A stretch of DNA of 34,108 nucleotides from Candidatus Kerfeldbacteria bacterium CG_4_10_14_0_8_um_filter_42_10 (lineage in GTDB: Bacteria > Patescibacteriota > Patescibacteriia > UM-FILTER-42-10), in assembly GCA_002784945.1 (NCBI GenBank), contig PFMD01000021.1, positions 1-34,108 on the forward strand, written 5' to 3'. Numbering within the stretch: position 1 is the stretch's first letter; each line of letters starts with the position of its first letter. A program made the translations under genes and the position numbers. Shown here one piece after another: positions 34,003 to 34,108 of this stretch. The notes beneath the pieces are model-generated. The model saw only the letters and a program-made list of their open reading frames with translations, was not told the origin of the DNA and ran no database searches.

Positions 34003-34108
34003 ATGTCAGCTCTAAAAAAACACTATAATCAGACTCTTGAAGCGACGATTAAGGACCTTAAAACCAACGAAGAAGGGCTGTCGGACAATGAGGCAAAAAC
34101 AAGACTAA
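34003..34108 (+). CDS. N-terminus of a cation-transporting P-type ATPase (truncated by window end)
   Basis: MSALKKHYNQTLEATIKDLKTNEEGLSDNEAKTRL resembles a cation-ATPase N-terminal domain. Confidence 0.6.
   Translation, partial: MSALKKHYNQTLEATIKDLKTNEEGLSDNEAKTRL

Overview
AT-rich bacterial window. The gene content (type IV pilus operons, small stand-alone response regulators, O-antigen-type glycan genes) looks like a Candidate Phyla Radiation/Parcubacteria-type genome; that placement is inference. Left part: pilB (3' end), a response regulator, a pilT-like gene, pilC, a type IV pilin, and an O-antigen ligase/TPR locus that appears split by a REP-associated tyrosine transposase (RayT). Next is a minus-strand glycan block (ligase-TPR, three or four glycosyltransferases, a methyltransferase, a Wzx-like flippase), then a sugar transferase, a four-helix-bundle (23S rRNA IVS-like) gene, prepilin peptidase and minor pilins, ligA, gatC, gatA, a response regulator and ndk. 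The most unusual part is ~27.5-32.7 kb. It holds two tandem short leader ORFs with Ile runs (MNRNVRNIAAIIIINTRHSG*, MNNQSKSSLIIIITFFR*), each followed by mutually exclusive antiterminator/terminator hairpins, upstream of a 64-aa orphan ORF. Next comes a T-box leader upstream of a PEP-synthase/rifampicin-phosphotransferase-like enzyme. Last is a Phe-rich leader ORF (...QFFGFFFKLSPGD*) with the same attenuator architecture upstream of a 95-aa Cys-containing orphan ORF. Most of these units have TTGACR-N17-TAnnnT promoters. Other notable structures are a TIR-bounded four-helix-bundle element with an internally deleted copy ~3 kb away, REP hairpins sharing the stem CCCGTTAGAAG, intergenic hairpins built of degenerate ~8-bp units, a 6S-like structured RNA with its own promoter, and tRNA-Pro(GGG). 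All calls come from reading the sequence; no database search or folding software was run.
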